Below, in pieces: positions 35,255 through 46,918 of a DNA stretch of 64,000 nucleotides. Numbering within the stretch: position 1 is the first letter of the stretch; each line of letters opens with the position of its first letter. The DNA is taken from contig NC_092328.1 in NCBI RefSeq assembly GCF_036785885.1, positions 14,220,111 through 14,284,110 of the forward strand, in the 5' to 3' direction. Below the pieces are notes generated by a model. It ran no database searches. It worked only from the letters and a program-made list of their open reading frames with translations, and was not told where the DNA came from. The position numbers were made by a program, and so were the translations under genes. Source of the stretch: Coffea arabica. Lineage: Eukaryota > Streptophyta > Magnoliopsida > Gentianales > Rubiaceae.

Positions 35255-37708
35255 CTACGAGTCTTGATTAGGCACTTCTCTGCTGTAAAATTTTCCCACT
35301 ACTCTGGAGTCCAGAATTTCAATGGCTTTCTCAGACTTTATGTTCTTAGGTGTCTTGTACTGGTTTAAAGAAGTTCCTTGAGAAACATAAAAGTCCATGA
35401 GCACATTGAATGAACCTTGTTTGACAACTCTTACTTCCAAAGGGCCAATGGTGTTGCTCTGATTCCTCAGCATCTTATATTGCAGATCCAAAGATTGTTC
35501 CACTAAACTACAGCATTTTTCCATTTTAACCTGATCAAGTACAGGAAAGTCATCATTGGATCTCAGTTGAAGCTCCCAAAAGAGTACATAGTGACCAGGA
35601 ATAGAGGATGTATCAGCATAGCTACTGTAATCCAAAAGAAAGAACCCAAGTGGTTCAAGGATATGCATTGCAATTGTAACTGCATTCTGGAGGTCTTGTT
35701 CAGTTGTTTTATCTGTGTCAATGCTCAAAACCACATTTCTCCTTTGTACAAATTTGAATTGGGGAGTGATATTGTGAAAACCTGTCACCAGGAGAACATC
35801 CCCCATTCTGTACCTGTATAAACCTGAAAGTACACGCCTCTATCAATATTCTAGATATTAGAGCGTTTGAGCTTCGAAATTCCCCAATCAACATTGTTTA
35901 TGTTTATCAGGATAATAGATGTACGAAAAACCAGAATGCAGTACCTATATCTGACAAATTTGAACATCAGACCAACTCTTGCACATTACATATTCAAGGC
36001 AATTGTTAAGCAGAAACAAATGGACATACTTCCATTTTAGAACATGATAAATAGATTCAGATGGAAATCAGAAGACACCTTCTGGTGATAAGATGCAAAC
36101 AGTTCAAGAGGGAATTTTGTGTCTGCAGAGTACTTCTTCATGGGACAGACTAACAGAATTATAGTTCACGTCTACAGTATACCATATGCAATTGGGTCAA
36201 TCAAAAGTATAGAGAACTTTTTTTAGGTCAAAGTACATAGATCTTACCTGTACAGGTTGTGACAAGAAGTTCGTAATGTTGGCCAATCTTAACATTTGCA
36301 AGATCCACAATGTGATCTTTCAGGTGAGCATCCTTGCTATTGGTGCAGTTTGGATCTTGATGATTGCCAATTGGTATGAACTCATAGTAAGCCATGTTTG
36401 GTATCAAAGTATATGAGACATCATAAGGACTGCATAATGGTTTCAAATTTATCCCAAAACATGCCTCTGAAGAAACATAGGCTGGTGAAACTATAGGTAA
36501 CCTGCCTGTATAGAATTCAAGCGCGGGAATGTACTGTGCCATGGACCCAGTAATTATGGCCTGGACATACTTGGTCCTTGGCCAGATCTTCTTAATTATT
36601 CCTTCCCGGCCAGATCTTCTTAATTATTCCTTCCCAAGATTTTTCTTGGCATACAAGATCAATTGAATCAGCCAAATCTGGTATTTGTTTGCTCAAAATC
36701 AAGGAGACAGCCCTTTTGCATTTCGGGTCAGTGATCCAATCACTCATTTGTCCAGTTCTTATGTTGGAAGACATTTCTTGCCAATGTTCCTCAAAAAATT
36801 TGATTATCCTTAGCAAACCCGAGGCAAAAAATGTACCAATGCTTGCTATCTCATCTCGCTGCACAAGGCCACAAAGTAATTGACTATACAAGCTCTGATT
36901 GGTATCTTCACAGAATATAACCTGAGGATATCTGTCTTTTCTGTTCTTTATCTCGCTTGCTGTAGTTGTTCTTAAAACTAAGCCACCAGGAGTGTGGGTA
37001 TCTGGGCTGATAAGGACAAAGAACAGCGCTTTCCCATCGTTTAATCCGTGGAGGTACCTTAGTTCAAAGCTATACATTTAGCACCTTTTGTTTGACTCTC
37101 ATAATTCTGCCGAAGAAATAACAACTGTAAATTCATTTCATTAGTGAATTTACCTATTCTGAACAGTAGCAAGGAGACAAAAAAAGAAGGCCCTGCGCTC
37201 TCCCTCCTCAGCAGTTTTTGGAATCCACTTTTGCTTCCCACCTGAAGTGCCCGAGCTGCCAACAAAGTTGATGTTATCAGTTAAGAAAAACAAGAAATTC
37301 ATGGAAACGAATAGAAATAACTCGCTCTTCAGGCTTCAGCACTATTGACTTTACGCGCACTCCATTTAGGAGTTTCCTTTAATCTATTTACAATAAATCA
37401 AAGAAACTGATTTACCTGATCAATAGCTCAGTAATGGAATCATTAGTTAAAATCTGAGATGGCTCTCCATCCAGTGCAATTCGATCAATGTAAATCTTGA
37501 TATCTTCATAATCTACCACAGGAACTTTATTCTTGAATAATTCCTTATCAGAGTAACCATTAAGAAAACCTTTCAAGTAATCGGTGCTTGCATTTTTAGT
37601 TAAAATCTCCTCCAGGACCTGTTCTTGTATATGACCAGCATTGCTGGTTATATCCTCCAAGATCCTCGAACCAGCTTCAGTATCTCTTGGATCAAAGGTT
37701 GGCAGCAT
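35255..37708 (-). pseudogene. GH3: GH3 group II acyl-acid amido synthetase (IAA-amino acid conjugation), frameshifted
   Basis: Coding exons: 37708-37416, 37255-37154, 37057-36248, 35823-35255. GH3 enzymes adenylate indole-3-acetic acid and join it to amino acids, lowering free auxin. Family blocks: N-terminal MLPTFDP and NAGHIQEQVLEEIL; ATP-binding SSGTSGGKQKW across exons 1-2; SLYSQLLCGLVQRDEI and FASGLLRIIKFFEEHW; ITGSMAQYIPALEFY; YVSSEACFGINL; GLYRYRMGDVLLVTGF; SYADTSSIPGHYVLFWEL; QYKTPKNIKSEKAIEI. An exact 28-base tandem duplication in exon 3 (36580-36607 and 36608-36635) shifts the frame and gives a stop within five codons. Without it the exons total 1746 bases, 581 residues, the normal GH3 length, with all phases matching. 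The rest looks intact, so the lesion is recent or an assembly artefact. The exon 3 acceptor (ctaag) is the least certain junction. Confidence 0.92.
36580..36635 (-). repeat. Exact 28 bp tandem duplication in GH3 exon 3
   Basis: Two identical adjacent 28-base copies, each starting ggccagatcttc and ending attccttccc on the plus strand. Because 28 is not a multiple of three, it frameshifts the GH3 reading frame. Confidence 0.97.
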
Positions 37709-39608
37709 TCTGGTAAAGAAAAGAAATGCAGAATCTGAGCTTGGGGATGGGAAATATACAGGGAAATTAATTAATGAATAAGCACGCTCAACTACATTGT
37801 CTTGATAAAAAGATTTACGCCATGGTTAAGCTCTCTTAAACCCATTGGCTGGGTGATCCATCCTCTCATCCTCATTCCCTTCCCCTAGATGCCTAGTTAG
37901 TTTGCTGTATGTTACCATTGTAAATTTGTAATGATGTAAACAGAAAAACTCATTGAGTTGCTTAGTCTCCTTATGCTATGTTCATCACTTTCGCAATCCA
38001 AAATCGCCAAATGATCTTGAATATAGCTTCGATCGAGCTCTTATGGATCTATATCCATGCTTGAGTTCAGTCAAAATCTAACTCAAATCAAATTTGAGTA
38101 ATTTGGGTTGCTATACGAATTGAGTGGGATCTCCATATAATATTCCTTATTTAGCTTATAGAGTTTTTATCTATATTTTGTCAAGCAAGCTTGATCTCAA
38201 GCTTCAGCTCGTCCTCATAATTTTCTTGAGTCAAACTCAAGCATGAACACGTGATATTCATCGAACTTGAGCTCGGACTTAACCACAAATTAACTTTCTT
38301 TGATCTTGAGCTCTAGTACCTTAATATTTGGGCTTGATTTGACTAATAATACCCCTAGAGAGGTGATCCAAAATTTAAATGAATAGCACATTTCTATACA
38401 TAAAAGGAAGCTTATTCGTATGCATTTTCCAAAATATGGCAAAAATATACTAGATACCAGTTGTATTCTGCAATATAATTAATAGGGCAAATTATACTTT
38501 ACCCCCTATGATTTAATGCTTTTCCATGTAACCCTTCTATAGTTTCCAAAGCTATGCATAAACCCTTATGTTGGGACTAAAGTTTCAAAGTGACAAAATG
38601 GTACTCTATAAGGGAACCAACTCATAGGGCTGAAAAATGAACTAACCTATTCGATACTCGAATCAAGTTCGCTTGGTAAGAGCTTGTTCAAGTTTGGTTA
38701 ACCAACTAGTCAAGCCAAATTTGAATAGTTTTTTATGTTCGATAACATACAAACTCGATAAAAAATTCGTTCAAACTCGGTTTGGCAAATAAATAAGTCA
38801 AATTTGAACAAAATTTCAAGCTTGTTAAAATAATAAAACAAACTTGAACATTAGGGTTTTCAACTTGATTAGATTCGTTTATATCCCTATCAACTGAAAT
38901 GTTGAGATTATTGTCATCTAGAAACTAAAATGTCTGAAATGGCCAAAATATGAAAACACAAAATGCATGACATTTTAGTCCTTTATGGTTTAGTGTTTTT
39001 CCACATAACTACCTTTTGTTTTCAAAATCTATACATAACATCCATTTGGTTAACAAGTAGTTTTCATATTAACATAGGGGTACTTTGATATTTTAGTAGA
39101 TTATATTATCGAATGTAAATTCGGTCATTTTGACATTTTAATCCAAACCATGATGGAGGTTCGTATAGTTTTTGAAATGGTAAGAAATTTATATGGAAAA
39201 GCACTGAACCATGATGGAGTTTCTATTATACGGAGTTTGCCAGATAAAAAGGTGAGTAGTGTTTTGACTACCAATTTACCAGAGCTTCGTCCTTCAACCA
39301 AAGGCAACTAATATCACCAAACTTATCAGCATGATAACCAAAACTCAGAAAAAAAACAGAACTAAAAGAATTACATATTAAGACAGGATTAACAACTTGA
39401 CTGTATGAATCTTGTTGACTTTCGACCTACAAATGCAAACTGTTCAAAAAGATGTAAATATATGGCCAAGTAAGCATATCGCATAGGGAAAAAAGGAAAA
39501 CATATGGATCACATCAGAAACAACAGGAGGAAATTAATAAAGGAAGCGAATATACCTCACCTAAAAGAAACTTGATTGCATATAATCCTACGGCACAATA
39601 TTCCTCAC
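37709..39608 (-). other. Probable 5' UTR intron of GH3, containing hAT-like debris
   Basis: On the minus strand an acceptor ttctttaccag sits one base upstream of the ATG, so a leader exon must lie upstream. A donor ttccag|gtgagg at 39609/39608 is the best candidate, giving a 1.9 kb intron. The interval contains a hAT-like MITE (38625-38889) and a partial hAT-like right end near 38030-38357 (..taatacccctag). Confidence 0.5.
38625..38889. repeat. hAT-like MITE, 265 bp
   Basis: Starts TAGGGCTGAAAA and ends TTATATCCCTA, inverted at the tips. Flanks ccaactca (38617-38624) and tcaactga (38890-38897) agree at six of eight bases. GCTCG/CTCGA-type subterminal motifs inside. Confidence 0.55.
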
Positions 39609-39832
39609 CTGGAAAAAACTTGATTGCACTGTGATTCGACCGCAAAAATTTTGCAGAAAATGAAGCCTTTGAGACCTAATTTTTGTCGACTGCTTTTCAG
39701 TGATGCAGGGACTAGAGAACAGTGAAGCTGTCTGAACTCGAAAGGTTGACCAATTACCAGTGCTACAGGAAGTTGTTAGCGTCAGTCCATATTCATCAAA
39801 TGTTGACCGGAGATTATAATTATATTTAGATA
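39609..39832 (-). promoter_or_regulatory. Candidate GH3 5' UTR exon and proximal promoter remnant
   Basis: On the minus strand this ends in the donor ttccag|gtgagg. It is the only plausible leader exon for GH3 found upstream. An A/T-rich TATA-like stretch lies at about 39814-39832. The MULE-like element starts at 39833, so promoter sequence further upstream has been displaced by about 2 kb. Confidence 0.4.
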
Positions 39833-41840
39833 GGGAGAATTGCACTTTTAGTCCCCAATATTTGGCCTATGTATCAAATTAGTCTTTAAAGTTTTGATCA
39901 AAACAAATTTAGTCCCCAAAGTTTGTGATTTTAGACAGATTTATGACAATTAGAGGAAATAGATCGATGACTAATAGTTAACATCAAATTACCCTTAGTC
40001 AATAATTTTAACTTTGCACTTTTAGTTCCCAATATTTTGATTTTGAATTATTATCTTCTCTTAAATTTTAAACAATGATATTAAGGATTTAATATTAAAT
40101 GAGATGTAAATTAATTGGGTAATAGGAATTCTAATTAAACTTCTTTTTCTTCTTTTTTATTTTTATTTTATTTATTCATGCCAATAGTATCCCATATTTT
40201 TCTTTTCTTTTGCATGGTTAGTCTAAAATTTGTTAAAATATATATGTATTATTGTTTCTCACTAGTAATAATTAATTGATAATAGGTTTTATTATTTTTA
40301 TTTTTAATGATTACTAAAAAAACTTAATTAAGTTTCCCTTTAAATATATACTTTTGTAATTAATTTGATTTTTTCTACATTTTAATAGGTTAACAATTGA
40401 GTTTGAAATGAAATTGATATTTTTTACACATCATATGAACCATTAAATGATTATCAAAATACATTGATCAGATCAAAGTACATTAAATGATTATCAAACT
40501 TTATAAGGTTGGATTCTTCTCCTTCTTTCTTCCTTCTCTCTAGAGAAAACTCTTTAAGTAAAACTCCATTCTAACTCTCCCATGGGAGAGAGATCAGATT
40601 TTTTTAATCTTTCCCCATGGGAGGAATCCTCTCTATAGTTTTTTTTTTCATTTGTGTGAATAAAATCTCTCCTAAAATTTTCTAGTGAGTGTTTCTTCTC
40701 TCGTTAGAATTGTCTAGTGAGAGTAATTTTTTCTTCTAAATTTTTTTAGTGAGAGTTTTCTTCTCTCCTAGGAATTCTTAGTGAAAGTTTTACTATATAT
40801 TTTTTTATTTTTCTTCTATTAGATCTGAGTTTTTTCAGATTTTGATTATCAAATTTGGAATTTCTTGGATCTATTCGGCAGATCTCACCATAATAACTAG
40901 ACTTGAAGTAGTTAATCAGCAGATCTGGCGATTGGAAACATGCACAGATGTCCATGGATTTACAATTATTTTATCTCATTTTTTAAAATTTGGAGTTTTA
41001 TAATGTAATTTTTATTATTTTTCAGATCTGTAGTATCCTTTCTTCAGATCTGTTCTTTGATATCTGTGTATGCTTAACGATATAATTTCTACCATTAGTA
41101 CATATTTTAATGAAATTGTGATATTTTATATAAAAAAAGTACATAGATATTAAAAATAAATGCTTTAAATTTACAATATTGGAACATTGGATTTTAATTT
41201 ATAAGAAAGACAACAAGAAATAAAGAAAGTTTTCTAAAGAATTCCTAAGATCACTTCATATTGATACTTATCTTCACTAATTTTTATAATTACAATGGCT
41301 AACTACAAGGATTTCAAGTCTACGTACGCAAGACATGCAACAATTTGTGTAGTTGTAATTATAATAAACTTAAATTATAAAACTAGAATTCTCTTTTTCT
41401 TCCACTATTTTATATTTTATTTATTATTGGTGTATTGTCATCCAATTATAATTTATTTAACAAAGATGTACTATTTAGGCTACCATCATGTTGTATCAAT
41501 ATAATGTGTTTTCATGAAATTTTGTAGAAATTTAGGAACAAATTTGTTATATTTAATTTAATTCACATATTATTTTATTTTAAAAGCCTAGTTATAACTA
41601 CTTAAAACCTATGGGACCATAATGATCGAAAAGTGAAACATTTGGGGCTAGAAATATAAAATTCAAAACTTTTGACTAACACCAAGTTGATGTTGACCAT
41701 TAGTTATGATGATTTTTCATTAGTTGTCCTAAAGCTGTCTAAAATCTCAAACTTTGGGGACTAAATATGTTTTTGACAAAATATTGAGGACTAATTTGAC
41801 ATATAGGTTTAACATTGAGGACCAAAACTATATTTCTCCC
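39833..41840. mobile_element. MULE-like element with long terminal inverted repeats, 2.0 kb
   Basis: The left end GGGAGAATTGCACTTTTAGTCC pairs with the inverse of the right end (GGGAGAAATATAGTTTTGGTCC). The inverted similarity extends about 160-180 bases (to about 40010 on the left and from about 41685 on the right), including caaattagtc and ccccaaagttt. Flanks of 9 bp, atttagata (39824-39832) and aaatagata (41841-41849), agree at seven positions. No transposase was recognised. The interior is AT-rich, with CT-rich runs and tccccatgggag-type repeats near 40550-40620. Confidence 0.7.
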
Positions 41841-41849
41841 AAATAGATA

Positions 41850-42963
41850 ATTCCTTGTGTTATGAGATTATTAGATCTTCCCTTACCTAATTTCCCACAT
41901 GTTTTACTTTCCATTTCATGTGTATAAATTTCATTTGGCAGTCAACTGGGGGAAGGGACTTTCTAAAATTGCTAGGCAATTGCTTCATACATGGTGGTGG
42001 TGGATTTGAAATTGGATTGATAGGCTTGATTGTCAAGACACAATTAGTTGCAGTGAATAGAAACATTCATTGTAATTTTGCATATTGTTGTATTACTAGT
42101 ATTTATGAGAGTGGGTTCAATTGGTAAGGTTCATTCACATTATCTAAGAGAAGTTCAAATACAAATCTCGCTACCAGTAGTCTCTCATTAATAAACAATC
42201 TATAAGAACTACTACAAGGCACTCCATGTGGCATCTAGAGGATTTTAAGGTGCTTTATATGACATATGGAGAATTTCGAGAAGAATTTGTTGTGTAATTT
42301 CTAGGCATTTTTTGTACTGATAAATACATCGTTAGCTTGCTCTGGATTGGAATAAGATAATCTTGTTCTCCACGTACTCAAACATTATTATTACTAAAAA
42401 AAATTAAGTCTACATGTTTTTTTTGGCATCCTGTTAGGACTTGTTTGGATCAAACTAGCTGAAACAACAATTGTGTCTAGATTTGTCACTCTACCACTAA
42501 CTTAGCGGAGCAACATTGTATTCCTACTCTATTCCGAACAACTTGATGAACCTCAAAAGTTTATGATGACTAGTTAATGGTGGAGCAAACACAACGAATT
42601 CATATATTTTTCGACAATTAACGTGAACATATTGATTTACAGAAGAAAGTTGTACTGTTCTTAATGTGAGTTATGGATCCAACCTTGATAAGTTTAGGGA
42701 GTAGCCACATGAAATAAGGCTCAATTATAATTTTGCCCCTTTATTCACCAAGTATGCATATCAAACCCCATGACTAAAGGTCAAACCCATGAAATGAACT
42801 TTGGTTCATGTCAGTAGCTGAAAAGACAATTATGCCATCATAATTTCTAGCCTTGATAAGTTCACCCTTCTTATGCCATCGGATGAAAATAGCATTCTCC
42901 CATTGGAGGAAATATGTCATTTAAAAAAGATAAATGTATGACCCCTGAATTTTTACTCTTGAT
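41850..42963. other. Intergenic, with a SINE-containing segment duplicated at 63.2 kb
   Basis: From about 42080 to 42540 the sequence parallels 63170-63510, including a SINE-like unit (listed separately) and about 130 bases beyond its A-rich tail. No coding sequence. Confidence 0.5.
42105..42404 (+). repeat. SINE-like unit, left copy
   Basis: Starts gagagtgggttcaattggtaagg, an A-box-like tRNA segment, and ends ttattattactaaaaaaaatt. Paired with 63193-63391. Similarity continues beyond the tail, so the pair arose by segmental duplication or very old insertion, not by two separate insertions. Confidence 0.5.
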
Positions 42964-42968
42964 GTTTG

Positions 42969-43500
42969 TGTTGGGATCCAATTGTGGAATACATGACTAT
43001 TGAGATATCAATTACACAACAATTTAATGATCAATAAGCCACAAGTAAAAAAGATAAACGACACACAAGATTTAACGTGATTTGCCTCCATCATTAAGTG
43101 TACGTCCATGGAGAGAAATCCGTTCTTTATTATGAGAGTAAAACTCTATACAAGAATATAATTTGAACCCAAGTTTAGCCCTTATATATGATTTCTCATC
43201 TCTCAAGAATCCTCTCTCACCTCATGTATAAGACTACATATCGCCCTTATGTGCTACCTGTAGTATGCCAACTTCACCTATTTATAAGTAACATTACTTT
43301 GCCAACATTCAAATAATAACAAGAAATAACTGCTAATTCCTAATCATACAAGGAATAGAAAATAACTCCTAATTCCTTAATTCATACAAATAGGAAATTT
43401 CTTGGTTACTACTTCAAGTAACTAGAACAAACTAGAAAACTAGTTATTTTCTCACAAATTAAGAAATCTGTCTAAAAAAAATTAAGTCAATTTCCTAACA
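42969..43500 (-). repeat. Left LTR (3' LTR of the minus-strand outer element)
   Basis: 532 bases. Shares with the right LTR the blocks tgttgggatccaa, attctttattatgagagtaaaac, aatataatttgaacccaagt and ttcctaaca/ttcgtaaca, with many substitutions elsewhere. Confidence 0.9.
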
Positions 43501-43628
43501 AATCTTCACTTTGGCGAATATTTCTTTTAGCAACCATTTGCCTTCAACTATCAAATAATATGATACCGAACTACACATCCAAATCAATACAGTTCTGACA
43601 CCCAATTGATTCAATCGCCAAATGAATA

Positions 43629-44975
43629 TGATAGGTTGAAATTTGTTATTAAATTTATGATTAATTTCCCCTTTATTCTTACCAAATATTATTTTAATTG
43701 TTAGATTATACTGATATTTGGTTAATGGTGCCACTTGTAGGGAAATATGCGAAACACGATCAAAAGGAGCAATTTTCCAGCATTCTAAGAATTGATTTGA
43801 TAGTGGCGCATTCAGGGCCTATTTCTAAGTCCAAATCGAACTCAAGGCAGTTTTTGGATGAAGATTTTGAAGACTTTAATTTTCATTATTAGTTTTAGTA
43901 TTGAATTAGGAAATTTGAATTATAATCTTTAGTAGTTTCCTTTTTCTATTTGGAAAACAGGTTTTATTATTAGCAGTTGTTGTTAAGTAGGAAACAAAGA
44001 GGAACAGAGGGACGGGCCCGTTTGATTAGGAGTCGGCCAGAAAACGAATTGGGGGTGGCTCTTTGGAGCATTAGAGAGCCATTGCTTGGTTCTTCTTTTT
44101 TTCTTCTTGTTTTTTTTTCGTCTACCTTTTGAGAGAACCAAATGAAATTTCTATCAAGAAACTCTTGTGGATTTTTTCGATGATGCATAGCTAAACTTTT
44201 ATTTCTAGCCGAGGAGTAACAAGGAGCTTAGTTCACCAACCATTGTGAGATCTAAATATTTTTATTAATTTCTTTTATTAGTTAATATTTGTATGTTTAC
44301 TGGTTTAATTTTTTATAATTGTTAATTGTTTGACTATCAAAGGCGCCTGATATTTAATTCAACCTAACGAACTATTGTCAATTAGGATAATTAAATCTGT
44401 AATTGTTTGATTGTCTTAAATTAATGACAACTAATGTGATAGGAACCATGTTAGAGAGACATACGATCTAATTTAAATAAACCCTGGTAGTGTGTTTGTT
44501 AATTAGAACATGATTTTTCTAATTTTTAATACAATCAAGAAATTAAATCCTATGGACGTACTTAGAGTTATCTCTTGGTTAGAGAAGTAGTTAACGAGCG
44601 TACCGTAACTATTGAGATACTAAGAAAAAGTTGATTGTTTATCGCTTGTATGACAACTATAACCTGTTTATTAACGAATAATTGAAATAATTCTTGCATC
44701 GATGATCAGTTGTTTGAATCACCCACATAGTTATTTCCTTGGTTAGAGCTCATTTATCCTTGAATTAAATTTAATTTACTTTAATTTAATTATTTTTAAT
44801 TTGTATTGATTATTTATTTTTATTTTCAATTATCCAAACTCTCCCAGATTAATTTTCACATGAAAAGAAACAAATTTTACTCCTAATCCCTATAGAGGCG
44901 ACCCTACTTGTCAATGTACTCATTTACATATTTGAGAGTAGTAATTTATTATTGCACAATTTCCAAAACCTGTCA
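43629..44975 (+). repeat. 5' LTR of the Athila element
   Basis: 1347 bases. Aligns with the 3' LTR over its length (for example gagcgtacc..aactat and cttgtatgacaactataacc). A G-rich segment at about 44000-44140 is absent from the 3' copy, explaining the size difference. Confidence 0.92.
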
Positions 44976-44980
44976 ATTTT

Positions 44981-45003
44981 TTGCGCCGTTGTCCGAGATT
45001 GGC
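44981..45003 (+). promoter_or_regulatory. Degenerate primer-binding site of the Athila element
   Basis: ttgcgccgttgtccgagattgg, five bases after the LTR, is close to the TGGCGCCGTTGCCGGGGA (tRNA-Asp) motif usual in Athila, with several changes. Confidence 0.6.
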
Positions 45004-45251
45004 ATTAAAACATTTGTTTCTTTTCTTATTTTATTTTCTGATATTTTTGCTAGTTTATGTCTCGTTCTTCTTGTATAGGTGATTTAATTTTTGATCGCGA
45101 GATTGAGAAGACAGCGCGTAGGCTATGAAAAGATACCCGAATACGAAAGGAAGAGCAGTCATTTACTGCATCTCCAGGGATTAATTTGGTTGTGGATTTA
45201 TTGGAATCTGCAAGTGACTACTCAAGCGATACTGAGCACGAGAAAATTATC

Positions 45252-46918
45252 ATGGCAGATAACAATCGAACCTTGAAGGAGTTGGCTGGTCCGGATTTAA
45301 ACCAACAGCCTTTATGCATTACTTTTTCTGCTTTTTCTGAAAATGTAACATTTGAATTGAAATCAGGACTAATACACCTCCTCCCCAATTTTCATGATTT
45401 GCCAGGTGAAAAACCTCACAAGCACCTGTATGAATTCATAGTGGTGTGCACAAGTATGAAGCCACCGGATGTCACTGAGGAGCAAATCAAAATGCGGGCA
45501 TTCCCTTTTTCATTAAAGGGAGCTGCCAAGGACTAGCTAAATTACTTGCCAGCAGGGAGTATCTCAACATGAACGGATATGAAAAGAAAGTTCATGAAAA
45601 AAATTCTTCCTTGCATCGTGGGCTGCCAGCTTACAGAAAGAGATCTGTGGAATTAAGCAGAGCTCTGGAGAATCTCTCTATGAATATTGGGAGAGATTCA
45701 AGAAATTATCCACCAATTGTCCCCAATATCAAATTAGCGAACAACTTCTCATCCAGTACTTCTATCAAGGCCTGCTTTACAGAGATAGGAGTATCATTAA
45801 TACTACAAGTGAAGGTGTTTTAGTGAATAAAACCCCTCGAGAAGCTTGGGAATTAATTGAGGGAATCGCTGGAAACTCCCAGCAATTCGGCACAAGAGAG
45901 GGTACTCCAATTCATCATGTCAATGAGGTAAGCATTTCATTGGCGCAAGAATAGTTGGCAGGGTTAACTTCTATGGTTCTTCAGATAGCAATGGGGAATG
46001 TATAGCAAGTCAAAACATGTGGAATTTACAAAAATATTAGTCATCCCACTAATGGATGTCCAATGCTACAAATGATAGTACGGAACAAGTAAATATGACT
46101 GAATACGTGCCGCGCCCCATAGGCAATACAACCTTTACTACAACACGTACAATCCGGGTTGGAGGAACCACCCAAATTTTAGCTATAGGGGGAATAAGTA
46201 AAGTTTTGTCCCCAATAGACAACAAGGGTTTCAGTCACAACACCCATCAAGATCTCAATCCTCCTCATCCAACACAGATACATCCCTAGAGGATATGGTC
46301 AAGATATTAGTTACTAACATTGTGCAATTTCAGCAAAATACCTTGCAATTTCAGCAGAGGACGAATGCAAGTATACAAGATCTAAGAAATCAAGTAAATC
46401 AGCTAACCCCTACAATAAATCATCCGGAATTCCAAGGATCAGGGAGACTACGTTCTCAATTTGAGGTGAATCCTAAGAACGTGAGCCTTAGAAGTGGGAA
46501 GGAAATTGAAGGTTCAAAACATGTAGTTCCGAAGGACAAGAACGATGATCAGATTGAAAAGGAGCTGGAGGAAGAAGCAAGAAACAAGACAACTCTTGAG
46601 GTAATTCCGGATCCTTCAATTAAAATTAACACTAACCCACCACCTTTTCGTAGCAAGTTAGAGAAGTCAAAAAGACAAGACAAGGAGAAGAAGATCCTAA
46701 AGGTATTCCGGAAGGTGGAGATAAACATCCCTCTATTGGACGCAATTAAGCAAGTGTCCAGGTATGCCAAATTTCTAAAGAATTTATGCATTAACCGAAA
46801 GAAATTGAGAGGCGATGAAAGAATTATAGTGGGAGAAAATGTTTCAACTGTATTACAAAAGAAACTTTCACCAAAGTATGGAGATTCATGTATGTTTTCT
46901 ATCTTCTATCATATATGA
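45252..46918 (+). pseudogene. gag: Athila gag, multiply broken
   Basis: Starts MADNNRTLKELAGPDLNQQP, then FELKSGLIHLLPNF, KHLYEFIVVCTSMKPP and KMRAFPFSLKGAAKD, the typical Athila capsid region. The first frame stops at 45534-45536. Family residues then continue in other frames with further stops (a YEYWERFKKL-like segment near 45680, QLLIQYFYQGLLYRDRS near 45735-45790). The C-terminal part is open at 46295-46918 (coiled FQQRTNASIQDLRNQVNQL, then a lysine/glutamate-rich tail). Not translatable as one protein. Confidence 0.85.

Noticed and set aside
36600..37077. Treating the three GH3 ORF pieces (37708, 37077 and 36542 starts) as separate genes
   Set aside because: Splice sites and the 28 bp duplication explain all breaks, and the joined exon lengths fit one GH3 gene exactly.
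45569..45823. 84-codon ORF in the Athila gag region as a separate gene
   Set aside because: It is another frame of the decayed gag; the family residues are read in different frames across it.
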